From: Phycisphaerae bacterium
GTDB taxonomy: Bacteria; Planctomycetota; Phycisphaerae; SM23-33
Length of the DNA: 5,395 nucleotides
Assembly (NCBI GenBank): GCA_030610965.1
Contig: JAUWQU010000334.1
Span: 1 to 5,395 of the forward strand
Direction of reading: 5' to 3'
A model generated the notes under the pieces. The model had not been told where the DNA came from, did not search any database, and saw nothing but the letters and a program-made list of their open reading frames with translations. Of this stretch, positions 1 to 5,395 are shown in pieces; the first letter of the stretch is position 1; each line of letters opens with the position of its first letter. The position numbers and the translations under genes are program-made.

Positions 1-1
1 C

Positions 2-2380
2 GGGACGGTCAACTATGTGGCGTACCTCGACGCCAACTACGCCGAAGGCGTCACGCCGGAAAACAACGCCGCTCCGCTGCTGCTGCGGGTGTCTGGCCCC
101 GACGCGCTGCCAGATGTCGTGCGGGTCGAGACGCTGCGCCGCCTGGCTCTCCCGGCCGACTTCTTTGAAGACCGCGACAAACGGCTCGTCTCCTGGTATG
201 ACCGCAATCGCCCCGAAATGCCGCCCGCAACCACCCCAGCCCGGCCGGACAACAAGGACGCGGCCGAAGAGCAGGACGAAGAAGACGAACCCGACGAGCA
301 GGACACGGGACCATCCCTCAGCGAGGTCTGCGATATGCTCGCCGCGGGTCAAGTCCACCCGGACCTCGAGCCATGGCTGGCCCGCAACGCCGCGGCGATC
401 GAACTCATTCGAGATGCGACGAGGAAGGAGAAGCTCTACATCCCCGTCGTCTCGACGTCCACGCCGCCAAACATGACGGAAGCAATGGTCCCATGCAGGC
501 AGTTCTTGGCCCGTTCGGGTAAAGTGCTGACGGCGCGGGCGATTCTCAGGATGCTCCGCAACGATCCCGAAGGCGCCTGGGACGACCTGCTGGCCGCACA
601 TCGCCTGGCCCGGCTGATCGACCAGGCTCCCACGGTCGTCGAGCAGTTGATCGCGGCGGGCCTCGAAGAAAAGGCCGCGCGGACAGGCATTTTGCTTGTG
701 ACTCGCGGGCAGCTTCCCGCCGGCAGGGCAAGGCAACTTCTTGGCGGGCTCTCAGCCCTCAGGCCCGTGGGCCGAACGGTGGAAACCCTCTACAGAGAGG
801 AGCGATTCTTCGCCCTTGACCTCACAGCAATGTTGTCCAGGCCGGGGGGGCTCAAGGCAAATTCCGAGGTGTTCCCAAGGCGCGCATTAACCACAGTGGC
901 GGGGCTCGATTGGAACCGTATGCTGCGCGACACGAACACGCACTACGACAGGCTGGCCGTCGCATTGCGCGAATCACGTGGGCGGGGGAAGAAGGCCCGC
1001 GATGACGCGATATCGGCGATAGAGGCCGAGCTTAGAGCAAGCCGGCCTACAGGCGCGCGTTGCCTCCTACTGGCCTACGGAGGCAGGCCGTTCAGAAGCG
1101 AGTTTTCCGGCGCGATCATGAACATGCTGATGGGCATCATGATGCCCACTTTAGGCAGCGCCTGCGCTCTGGAAGACCAGGCGAGGATGACCCATGAAAT
1201 CGAAATGCTTGCGGCGGCATTGGCGTGCTTCCACGCCGAGCAAGGCCGCTGGCCTGCGGAACTGAAGGAGCTCTGCCCGTCGCTGCTCAAGACCATCCCA
1301 GCCGACAGGTTCAGCGGCAAGCCGCTGGTATACCGGCCGAGCGAGGACGGCTACCTTCTCTACAGTGTCGGCAAGAACATGTGCGACGACGGCGGGAAGT
1401 GGAATACGCCGAGTGCCGGCGCCGGCAAAAGAACCGACGACATCGTCGCGGAGGTCAAGCCTTCGGATGCAAAGCCCGCGGAGACCTCGCCCGCGGCGAA
1501 ACCGATTGCCAGCAGCGACGCCCAAGCGATTATCGGATGTCTCTCGGCCATGCCATACAATCCCCGGCGAGCATCGCCCTCCCCGCCGTCTGCGTCACGC
1601 GAGATACCTTATCACCACGAATCCGCCGATCAGCAGGATGGTGAACAGCAGCGCCAGCCAGTTGAAGTATTTCTCGATGAACGGGGTGATCTTCGGGCCG
1701 AAGATTCGCATCAGGCCGGCGACGAGGAAGAACCTTGCCGAGCGGCTGATGACGGCCGCGACGATAAAGACGGTGAAGAACACGCCCGGATTGGGCACTT
1801 GTTCTCCCGTTCCGAAAACCCCGGCGGTTATTGTAATGACCTTGAACGGGATCGGCGTGAAGCCGGCGGTGAAAACGATCCAGAAGTTCCATTCGTCGTA
1901 CAGTCCGCTGACGCGGTCGAACACGGCCGGGGTGAAGCCGGGCACGTAGTCGTAGAAGAGCCTGTCGACGCCGCCCTCCCACAGCAGCCAGCCGATGCAG
2001 AAGCCGAAGATCGCTCCGGTGACGCTGGCGACCGAGCAGATCGTCGCGTAGCGGAGCCAGCGTTTGCGGTTGCCCAGCACCAGCGGCATCAGAAGCACGT
2101 CCGGCGGGACGGGGAAGAAGCTGCTTTCGGCGAAGCTCAGGCAGAACAGGGCGATCGCGGCCGAGGGGCGATAGGCCCAGCCCAGTGTCCAGTCGTAGAC
2201 TCGCCGGTGTACGTGCCACCATGGCACGCGTTTGTGCGCGCCGAGCTTCGCGCCGCAGTGCTGGCAGAACTCCACATCGGCCTCGACGGGCAGATGGCAG
2301 CGCGGGCACGTAGGCTCGGCGGCGTCGGCCTTCGGGTTGGTTTCGATCTCGGTGATGGTTCAGTCCTTCGGCTAGCGTAA
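2..2380 (+). CDS. Unrecognised planctomycete-style protein with C-terminal pseudopilin-like module, 5' partial, true 3' end uncertain
   Basis: The frame is already open at the left edge (codons GTVNYVAYLDANYAEG), so the start lies outside the window and the GTG at 17 need not be real. Visible parts are: an alpha-helical region; a strongly acidic linker (about 257-308, rich in Glu/Asp); a long helical, Leu/Ala/Arg-rich middle; a Met-rich hydrophobic stretch (MNMLMGIMM, about 1120-1146); and a module LAAALACFHAEQGRWPAEL ... DRFSGKPLVY ... YLLYSVGKN ... DDGGKW (about 1209-1400). That last block resembles the C-terminal half of GspG-like pseudopilins and recurs in planctomycete hypothetical proteins (from memory). 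I assign no function. Recognisable protein stops near DDIVAEV (about 1460), but no forward frame has a stop between about 1365 and 1641, and the first in-frame stop is TAA at 2378-2380. The part beyond about 1590 is antisense to the DedA gene, is Glu/Asp/Arg-rich and looks like shadow sequence. A lost stop, a frameshift or an assembly error near the 3' end is likely. Confidence 0.55.
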   Translation, partial: GTVNYVAYLDANYAEGVTPENNAAPLLLRVSGPDALPDVVRVETLRRLALPADFFEDRDKRLVSWYDRNRPEMPPATTPARPDNKDAAEEQDEEDEPDEQDTGPSLSEVCDMLAAGQVHPDLEPWLARNAAAIELIRDATRKEKLYIPVVSTSTPPNMTEAMVPCRQFLARSGKVLTARAILRMLRNDPEGAWDDLLAAHRLARLIDQAPTVVEQLIAAGLEEKAARTGILLVTRGQLPAGRARQLLGGLSALRPVGRTVETLYREERFFALDLTAMLSRPGGLKANSEVFPRRALTTVAGLDWNRMLRDTNTHYDRLAVALRESRGRGKKARDDAISAIEAELRASRPTGARCLLLAYGGRPFRSEFSGAIMNMLMGIMMPTLGSACALEDQARMTHEIEMLAAALACFHAEQGRWPAELKELCPSLLKTIPADRFSGKPLVYRPSEDGYLLYSVGKNMCDDGGKWNTPSAGAGKRTDDIVAEVKPSDAKPAETSPAAKPIASSDAQAIIGCLSAMPYNPRRASPSPPSASREIPYHHESADQQDGEQQRQPVEVFLDERGDLRAEDSHQAGDEEEPCRAADDGRDDKDGEEHARIGHLFSRSENPGGYCNDLERDRREAGGENDPEVPFVVQSADAVEHGRGEAGHVVVEEPVDAALPQQPADAEAEDRSGDAGDRADRRVAEPAFAVAQHQRHQKHVRRDGEEAAFGEAQAEQGDRGRGAIGPAQCPVVDSPVYVPPWHAFVRAELRAAVLAELHIGLDGQMAARARRLGGVGLRVGFDLGDGSVLRLA
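1131..1148. repeat. 18-bp perfect palindrome inside the first gene
   Basis: TGGGCATCATGATGCCCA reads identically on both strands over all 18 bases. It falls in the Met-rich hydrophobic stretch (LMGIMMPTL) of the first gene. No function is evident, and chance plus Met codons (ATG/CAT symmetry) may explain it. Confidence 0.6.
1595..2356 (-). CDS. DedA/VTT-domain (YqaA-like) membrane protein with N-terminal zinc ribbon
   Basis: Integral membrane protein of the DedA/SNARE-associated (VTT) family, whose members act in lipid scrambling/transport and membrane homeostasis at the inner membrane. With the start taken at ATC (2356-2354) it has 253 residues. Residues 17-34 are a zinc ribbon (CPRC-x10-CQHC). 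The VTT domain follows: FAESSFFPVPPDVLL at 75-89, the glycine-rich SVASVTGAIFGFCIGW, the hallmark FTAGFTPIPFKVITITAG at 162-179, SRSARFFLVAGL at 204-215, and a C-terminal hydrophobic helix ending VIRYLA. An in-frame TGA at 2362-2360 closes the frame upstream and no ATG, GTG or TTG precedes the ribbon. The GTG at 2275 would give 226 residues but delete half of the ribbon and has no comparable ribosome site. ATC is therefore preferred: AAGGA lies 7 nt upstream. ATC may be a rare start or a misread ATG. The gene converges on the first gene and diverges from the ABC operon. The family call is firm; substrate and role are unknown. Confidence 0.85.
   Translation of the reverse strand: MTEIETNPKADAAEPTCPRCHLPVEADVEFCQHCGAKLGAHKRVPWWHVHRRVYDWTLGWAYRPSAAIALFCLSFAESSFFPVPPDVLLMPLVLGNRKRWLRYATICSVASVTGAIFGFCIGWLLWEGGVDRLFYDYVPGFTPAVFDRVSGLYDEWNFWIVFTAGFTPIPFKVITITAGVFGTGEQVPNPGVFFTVFIVAAVISRSARFFLVAGLMRIFGPKITPFIEKYFNWLALLFTILLIGGFVVIRYLA
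2364..2368 (-). promoter_or_regulatory. Shine-Dalgarno site that fixes the ATC start of the DedA gene
   Basis: Read on the minus strand this is GAAGGACTGAACC followed by ATC ACC GAG. AAGGA sits exactly 7 nt before the ATC, an ideal spacing. No standard start codon lies at a usable distance in this frame, so the site decides the start. The following codons read (I/M)TEIETNPKADAAEPTCPRC, which would be a normal N-terminus if the first codon were ATG. Confidence 0.6.
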
Positions 2381-2411
2381 TGCGATAACGCGGCAGTCGG
2401 GCAACGGGGGC

Positions 2412-2440
2412 AGTAGAGTCGCCAGCGGGTGATTTGTCAA
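2412..2440 (-). promoter_or_regulatory. Sigma70-type promoter for the DedA gene
   Basis: On the minus strand a perfect -35 box TTGACA (2440-2435) is followed by a 17-bp spacer and a -10 box TCTACT (2417-2412, 4 of 6 matches to TATAAT). Transcription would begin near 2405, giving a leader of roughly 50 nt that contains the AAGGA site. Box quality, spacing and position all agree, but the -10 box lacks the conserved second-position A, so this remains a prediction. Confidence 0.5.
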
Positions 2441-2468
2441 CCGCCCAGGGCGCGTGGATGAGTCTAAC

Positions 2469-2500
2469 CACAGAGTCGCAGAGTCACAGAGTCGCAGAGG
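2469..2500 (+). repeat. Tandem repeat of 16 bp, two copies (four 8-bp subunits)
   Basis: Two adjacent copies, CACAGAGTCGCAGAGT and CACAGAGTCGCAGAGG, differ only in the last base. Each divides into two 8-mers of the form (CA/CG)CAGAGT, so the array is four near-identical 8-bp units. It lies in the divergent intergenic region, just upstream of the DedA promoter and about 265 bp before the ABC operon. Similar ACCACAGAG-type short repeats are, from memory, widely scattered in intergenic DNA of planctomycetes and other environmental bacteria, which suggests a dispersed repeat family rather than a dedicated operator. Confidence 0.75.
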
Positions 2501-2765
2501 ATAATTGTCCGTGAGGGTGCCCGGACCCAACGGAGTCGCGCGAATGCGGCGGAGGAACTTCTGGTGGTTACGCGCTCGGCGGGGGGAAAAGAACGGACGC
2601 CGGCCATCACGGTTCCGCAGGTTGCCGAAGGGCTGGCGACGCTGGTTTGCCTCCGACTTGCCGTAAATGCGCCCGATGGGCCGCAAAGTCGCGGAATATG
2701 GCGCTCTCGTGCGATGAGTGGGGGACATTTGGCCGGCCGGGCAGTAGAATCCCCTGTCACGGATT
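2501..2765. other. Rest of intergenic region without a supported gene
   Basis: Between the 16-bp repeat and the ABC start I find no supported gene. Short frames exist on both strands (for example a 69-codon GTG frame at 2564-2773 and a 98-codon minus-strand frame at 2464-2760), but they lack ribosome sites and known motifs, and the minus-strand one is built partly from the repeat. The segment 2545-2660 has coding-like base composition in more than one frame and could be a decayed gene or part of a dispersed repeat. Only the weak promoter candidate next to the ABC gene is annotated separately. Confidence 0.4.
2722..2750 (+). promoter_or_regulatory. Weak promoter candidate for the ABC exporter operon
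   Basis: GGGACA (2722-2727, 4 of 6 matches to TTGACA) is followed by a 17-bp spacer and TAGAAT (2745-2750, 5 of 6 matches to TATAAT). Transcription would start near 2757, leaving only about 9 nt before the ATG at 2766 and no clear Shine-Dalgarno sequence, so the mRNA would be almost leaderless. Plausible but weak. The real promoter could lie further upstream. Confidence 0.3.
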
Positions 2766-4634
2766 ATGCTTGAGAAGCTCAGGACAACTTGGGCCCTGAT
2801 GCGCGGCCAGCGGATGCTGTACGTTTTGGCCGTGCTCGCCCTGGTGATTTCGGCGGCGTTCATGTACGTCCCGCCGCTGATCCGCATGTGGGTTATCGAC
2901 CACGTGATCGATAACAAGCCGATCGCGGCGCCGTCGATCGTGCTGCGCGCGGTCAACGCAATCGGCGGCACCAGCGTCCTGGCCCGCAACCTTTGGATCG
3001 CCGGCGCGGTCATGACGCTCACGACGTGCCTCAGCGGCCTGTTTATGTTCCTCAAGGGCCGCTGGTCCGCCCTGACGGCCGAGGCTATCGCGAAATCCGT
3101 CCGCGAGCGGCTCTACGATCACCTCCAGCACTTGCCCGCGAGCTACCACGACAAGGCCGACACCGGCGACCTTGTCCAGCGGTGCAGTTCAGACGTCGAG
3201 ACCGTCCGGATGTTCCTGTCTGTCAGCGCCGTCGACGCCGGGCGCGGGGTTATCCAGTTGGCCGTCGGCATTCCCGTTATGCTCTGGGTCAACCCGACGA
3301 TGACCATCGCGTCGGTGGTGCTGATGCCGGTGATCGTGATATTCTCCGTGGTGTTCTTCCTGCTGGTCCGCCACAAGTTCAGGCTGTCCGACGAGGCCGA
3401 GGGCGCCATGACCACCGTGCTCGAGGAGAACCTCACCGGCATCCGCGTGGTGCGGGCATTCGCCCGCGGCGACTACGAGAGCCGCAGGTTCGCCGAGAAA
3501 AACGCCGAATACCGCCGCCGATGGACTGGCGTCGTCAGGGTCTTCGCGGTGTTCTGGGCCAGCTCCGACTGGATGTGCATGATGCAGATCGCAATCGTCA
3601 CGATCACCGGCGCGTACCTGCTGGCCACCGGCTGGGGCACGCCCGGCGGCCTGACGACCGGCGAATTCTTCGCGTTCCTCACCTTCGTCCACCTGTTCAT
3701 GTGGCCCATCCGGCAGCTTGGCAGGCTCATGGCGGACTTCGGCAAGGCGACGGTGTCGATGGACCGCATCTTCGAGATTCTTCGCCAGCAACGGGAGGGC
3801 CGTTGCGAGGCCGACCCGGCGGAGGCCCCCCGGCTGACCGGCAACCTTGCGGTCAAGCACCTCACTTTCCTGCACGACAAGAAGCCCGTCCTTCGGGACA
3901 TATCCTTCAGCATCCGCCAGGGCGAGACGTTGGCGCTGCTGGGTCCGAGCGGGTCTGGCAAGAGCACGCTGGTGAACCTGCTGCTTCGGCTGTACGACTA
4001 CCAGGAGGGTTCCATTCATCTCGATGGCCTGGAGCTGCGCGCCCTGGACCGCAAGCACGCCCGCGCTCAGTTCGGCGCGGTGTTGCAGGAGCCGTTTCTG
4101 TATTCCAGGAGCGTCCGCGACAACATCCGGCTCGGGGGGCATCGCGCGGATGACCATAGCGTGGCCGACGCGGCCAGGATGGCCTGCGTGGACGAGACGA
4201 TCTGCGGGTTCGACAAGGGCTACGACACGCTCGTCGGCGAGCGGGGCGTGACACTGTCCGGGGGCCAGCGGCAGCGTGTGGCCCTTGCTCGTGCCGTGCT
4301 GAACGACCCGCCCGTGCTGATCCTCGACGACGCCCTCAGCGCCGTCGACACGCGGACCGAGTCGATGATCCTCGACGCCTTGCGGGCCAGGCGAGGCAAG
4401 CGGACGACGCTGCTGATCGCCCATCGACTCAGCACGCTCATGCAGGCCGACCGGATACTCGTGCTCGAACACGGGCGGATCGTCCAGGACGGCACGCACG
4501 AGCAGTTGCTTGGCGTGGAGGGCCTATACCGCCGGTTGTGGAATATCCAGAGCTCACTGGCCGAAGACCTCAAGGCCGAGGCCGCGGAAGACGGTCTCCC
4601 GCCGGCGGATTCGCGAGAGGGCTCCCAGTCATGA
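2766..4634 (+). CDS. ABC exporter half-transporter (membrane domain plus ATPase), degenerate-site subunit
   Basis: Complete 622-residue type IV ABC exporter half-transporter, typical of MdlA/BmrC/TM287-like proteins that export drugs, lipids or peptides by ATP hydrolysis. The membrane domain spans residues about 16-330: first helix about 17-40, second about 76-97, further hydrophobic helices about 155-201 and 255-315, and the coupling stretch SYHDKADTGDLVQRCSSDVETVR at 126-148. The ATPase domain (about 360-590) has Walker A GPSGSGKST 393-401, Q-loop Q441, signature LSGGQ 497-501, Walker B VLILDD ending 522, D-loop SAVD 525-528 and switch H553. Two departures stand out: D522 replaces the usual catalytic Glu, and H370 stands where the A-loop Tyr is usual. 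Both fit a non-hydrolysing site in a heterodimer. The ATG at 2766 is chosen because an in-frame TAG lies at 2745-2747; M12 (2799) is a less likely alternative. The stop overlaps the next ABC gene by ATGA. The substrate cannot be told. Confidence 0.95.
   Translation: MLEKLRTTWALMRGQRMLYVLAVLALVISAAFMYVPPLIRMWVIDHVIDNKPIAAPSIVLRAVNAIGGTSVLARNLWIAGAVMTLTTCLSGLFMFLKGRWSALTAEAIAKSVRERLYDHLQHLPASYHDKADTGDLVQRCSSDVETVRMFLSVSAVDAGRGVIQLAVGIPVMLWVNPTMTIASVVLMPVIVIFSVVFFLLVRHKFRLSDEAEGAMTTVLEENLTGIRVVRAFARGDYESRRFAEKNAEYRRRWTGVVRVFAVFWASSDWMCMMQIAIVTITGAYLLATGWGTPGGLTTGEFFAFLTFVHLFMWPIRQLGRLMADFGKATVSMDRIFEILRQQREGRCEADPAEAPRLTGNLAVKHLTFLHDKKPVLRDISFSIRQGETLALLGPSGSGKSTLVNLLLRLYDYQEGSIHLDGLELRALDRKHARAQFGAVLQEPFLYSRSVRDNIRLGGHRADDHSVADAARMACVDETICGFDKGYDTLVGERGVTLSGGQRQRVALARAVLNDPPVLILDDALSAVDTRTESMILDALRARRGKRTTLLIAHRLSTLMQADRILVLEHGRIVQDGTHEQLLGVEGLYRRLWNIQSSLAEDLKAEAAEDGLPPADSREGSQS
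2892..2915. repeat. 24-bp near-perfect palindrome inside the ABC gene
   Basis: The sequence GTTATCGA-C-CACGTG-A-TCGATAAC is an inverted repeat in which 11 of 12 base pairs match, centred on CACGTG. It lies about 127-150 nt into the coding sequence and encodes VIDHVIDN. It could form an mRNA hairpin or bind a dimeric regulator, or may simply follow from the repeated V-I-D peptide, which is common at this place in ABC exporters. Confidence 0.6.
4616..4621 (+). promoter_or_regulatory. Ribosome binding site of the second ABC gene, within the end of the first
   Basis: AGAGGG lies 9 nt before the ATG at 4631. The start codon overlaps the TGA stop of the preceding gene (ATGA, 4631-4634), which points to translational coupling and matched production of the two subunits. 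Confidence 0.45.
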
Positions 4635-5395
4635 CCGACACCGCCATGCATGAGGAAGAATACAAGGGCCGGCTCAGTCCGCGCCTGTGGTTGAAGATCC
4701 TCAGCTTCGGCAGGCGGCAATGGCGGGCGATGGCGGGGATGGTTGTCATGGCCCTTGCGATGGCCGGGCTCGACATCTGCTTCACGCTCGTGACGCGGTC
4801 GATGATCAACGACGTGGTCGACCATGGCGCCGATGCGAACCTGTGGCTCTGGGGCGGGATATACGTGGCAATGGTCTGCGTGTTCTCGTTCGGCGTGTAT
4901 ATGTTCATCTACCTCGGGTCGATCATCTCGCCGGGCATCAGCCACGACCTCCGACAGGCGGGTTTCGAGCGGCTCCAGGACCTGTCGTTCAGCTACTACG
5001 ACCGCCGGCCCGTCGGCTGGCTCATGGCCCGGCTGACCAGCGACTGCGACCGCCTGTCGCGAATCCTCGCCTGGGGTTTGCTGGACATCGTCTGGGGCAC
5101 GTTCATACTCATCGGCGTGGCGATCGTAATGGTGGCGTTCAGGTGGCAACTGGGGCTGACGGTGATCCTGGTCGTGCCGCCGATGACCTGGGTGAGCATG
5201 TTTTTCCAGAAGCGCATCCTGAAGACCGACCGCGAGGCCCGCCGCGCAAACTCCAATATCACCGCCGCGTACAACGAGGCCATCAGCGGCGTACGGACGA
5301 CCAAGACGCTCGTCCGCGAAACCGAAAACCTCGCCGACTTCCGCGAGCTTACCGGCCGCATGTACGGCGCATCCGTTCGCAACGCCATCTGGTCC
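4631..5395 (+). CDS. ABC exporter half-transporter, second subunit, 3' partial
   Basis: The first 255 codons of a second type IV ABC exporter subunit; the frame is still open at the right edge, so the ATPase domain lies outside the window. Hydrophobic helices are at about 32-55, 74-98, 147-170 and 173-194. The coupling segment SYYDRRPVGWLMARLTSDCDRLSR (121-144) is the canonical intracellular-loop motif of this family, and the later stretch YNEAISGVRTTKTLVRETENLADF (214-237) matches the usual NE-x-I-x-G-x-R-x-x-K region before helix 5. The protein is clearly different from the first subunit, so the pair is most likely a heterodimer (MdlAB/BmrCD-like). The start is ATG at 4631, overlapping the upstream stop; M6 (4646) is an alternative. 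Expected full length is about 580-620 residues. By analogy with known pairs, its ATPase domain should carry the intact catalytic Glu. Confidence 0.93.
   Translation, partial: MTDTAMHEEEYKGRLSPRLWLKILSFGRRQWRAMAGMVVMALAMAGLDICFTLVTRSMINDVVDHGADANLWLWGGIYVAMVCVFSFGVYMFIYLGSIISPGISHDLRQAGFERLQDLSFSYYDRRPVGWLMARLTSDCDRLSRILAWGLLDIVWGTFILIGVAIVMVAFRWQLGLTVILVVPPMTWVSMFFQKRILKTDREARRANSNITAAYNEAISGVRTTKTLVRETENLADFRELTGRMYGASVRNAIWS

Noticed and set aside
1414..1427. 14-bp perfect palindrome TGCCGGCGCCGGCA
   Set aside because: Only G/C apart from its ends, in GC-rich coding sequence (SAGAGK); expected by chance at about this frequency.
1566..1578. Small hairpin GGCGA-GCA-TCGCC between the convergent genes as a terminator
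   Set aside because: Five-pair stem with no T-tract on either side; too weak to call a terminator.
1530..2471. Minus-strand 313-codon frame covering the DedA gene
   Set aside because: Out of frame with the DedA protein, whose family motifs are unmistakable in the other frame; Arg-rich shadow composition.
2729..2750. TTGGCC as -35 box for the TAGAAT -10 box
   Set aside because: The spacer would be 10 bp, far too short; GGGACA at 17 bp is the better, though weak, pairing.
2564..2773. 69-codon GTG frame running into the ABC start
   Set aside because: No ribosome site, no recognised motif and overlap with the ABC start codon; not enough to call a gene.
2372..3055. 227-codon minus-strand frame from the intergenic region into the ABC gene
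   Set aside because: Over a third of it is antisense to the ABC gene and part is encoded by the tandem repeat; a typical spurious frame.
3189..4499. Long minus-strand open frame (436 codons) opposite the first ABC gene
   Set aside because: Lies entirely within the ABC gene, and its composition (rich in His, Arg, Glu, Gly, Val) is that of an antisense shadow; no motifs.
4220..5149. Minus-strand 309-codon frame spanning both ABC genes
   Set aside because: Crosses the junction of two well-supported genes on the other strand and has no recognisable motifs.

Overview
The window is GC-rich, high-coding-density bacterial DNA. Its style fits the Planctomycetes/Phycisphaerae or a related environmental lineage: the first gene ends in a pseudopilin-like module (FHAEQGRWP ... 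DRFSGKPLVY ... YLLYSVG ... DDGG) that I associate with planctomycete hypothetical proteins. This assignment is an inference from protein style, not from a marker gene.

Layout: (1) A large unrecognised + strand protein enters from the left edge. Its frame stays open to a TAA at 2378-2380, but its recognisable part ends near 1460. (2) A convergent - strand gene (1595-2356) encodes a DedA/VTT (YqaA-like) membrane protein. An N-terminal four-cysteine zinc ribbon is present in frame, but only if translation starts at an ATC codon that sits 7 nt after a good AAGGA Shine-Dalgarno site. (3) A divergent intergenic region of about 410 bp (2357-2765) holds a convincing promoter for the DedA gene, a 16-bp tandem repeat (cacagagtcgcagagt-type) and otherwise no supported gene. 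(4) A + strand operon begins at 2766 with a complete 622-aa ABC exporter half-transporter. It overlaps by ATGA a second half-transporter (4631 onward), which is cut by the right edge after 255 codons of its membrane domain.

The two ABC genes almost certainly form a heterodimeric type IV (MdlAB / BmrCD / TM287-288-like) exporter. The first subunit has Asp in place of the catalytic Walker B Glu (ILDDALSAVD) and His in place of the A-loop Tyr, the pattern of the degenerate-site partner. The DedA protein is also a membrane protein, of the lipid scramblase/transport-associated family, but nothing in the sequence links it functionally to the exporter.

I do not see a clearly new multi-gene system. 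The points most worth a second look are the ATC start with its zinc-ribbon fusion, the missing stop codon of the first gene, which reads antisense through the whole DedA gene, and two long, nearly perfect palindromes inside coding sequence.
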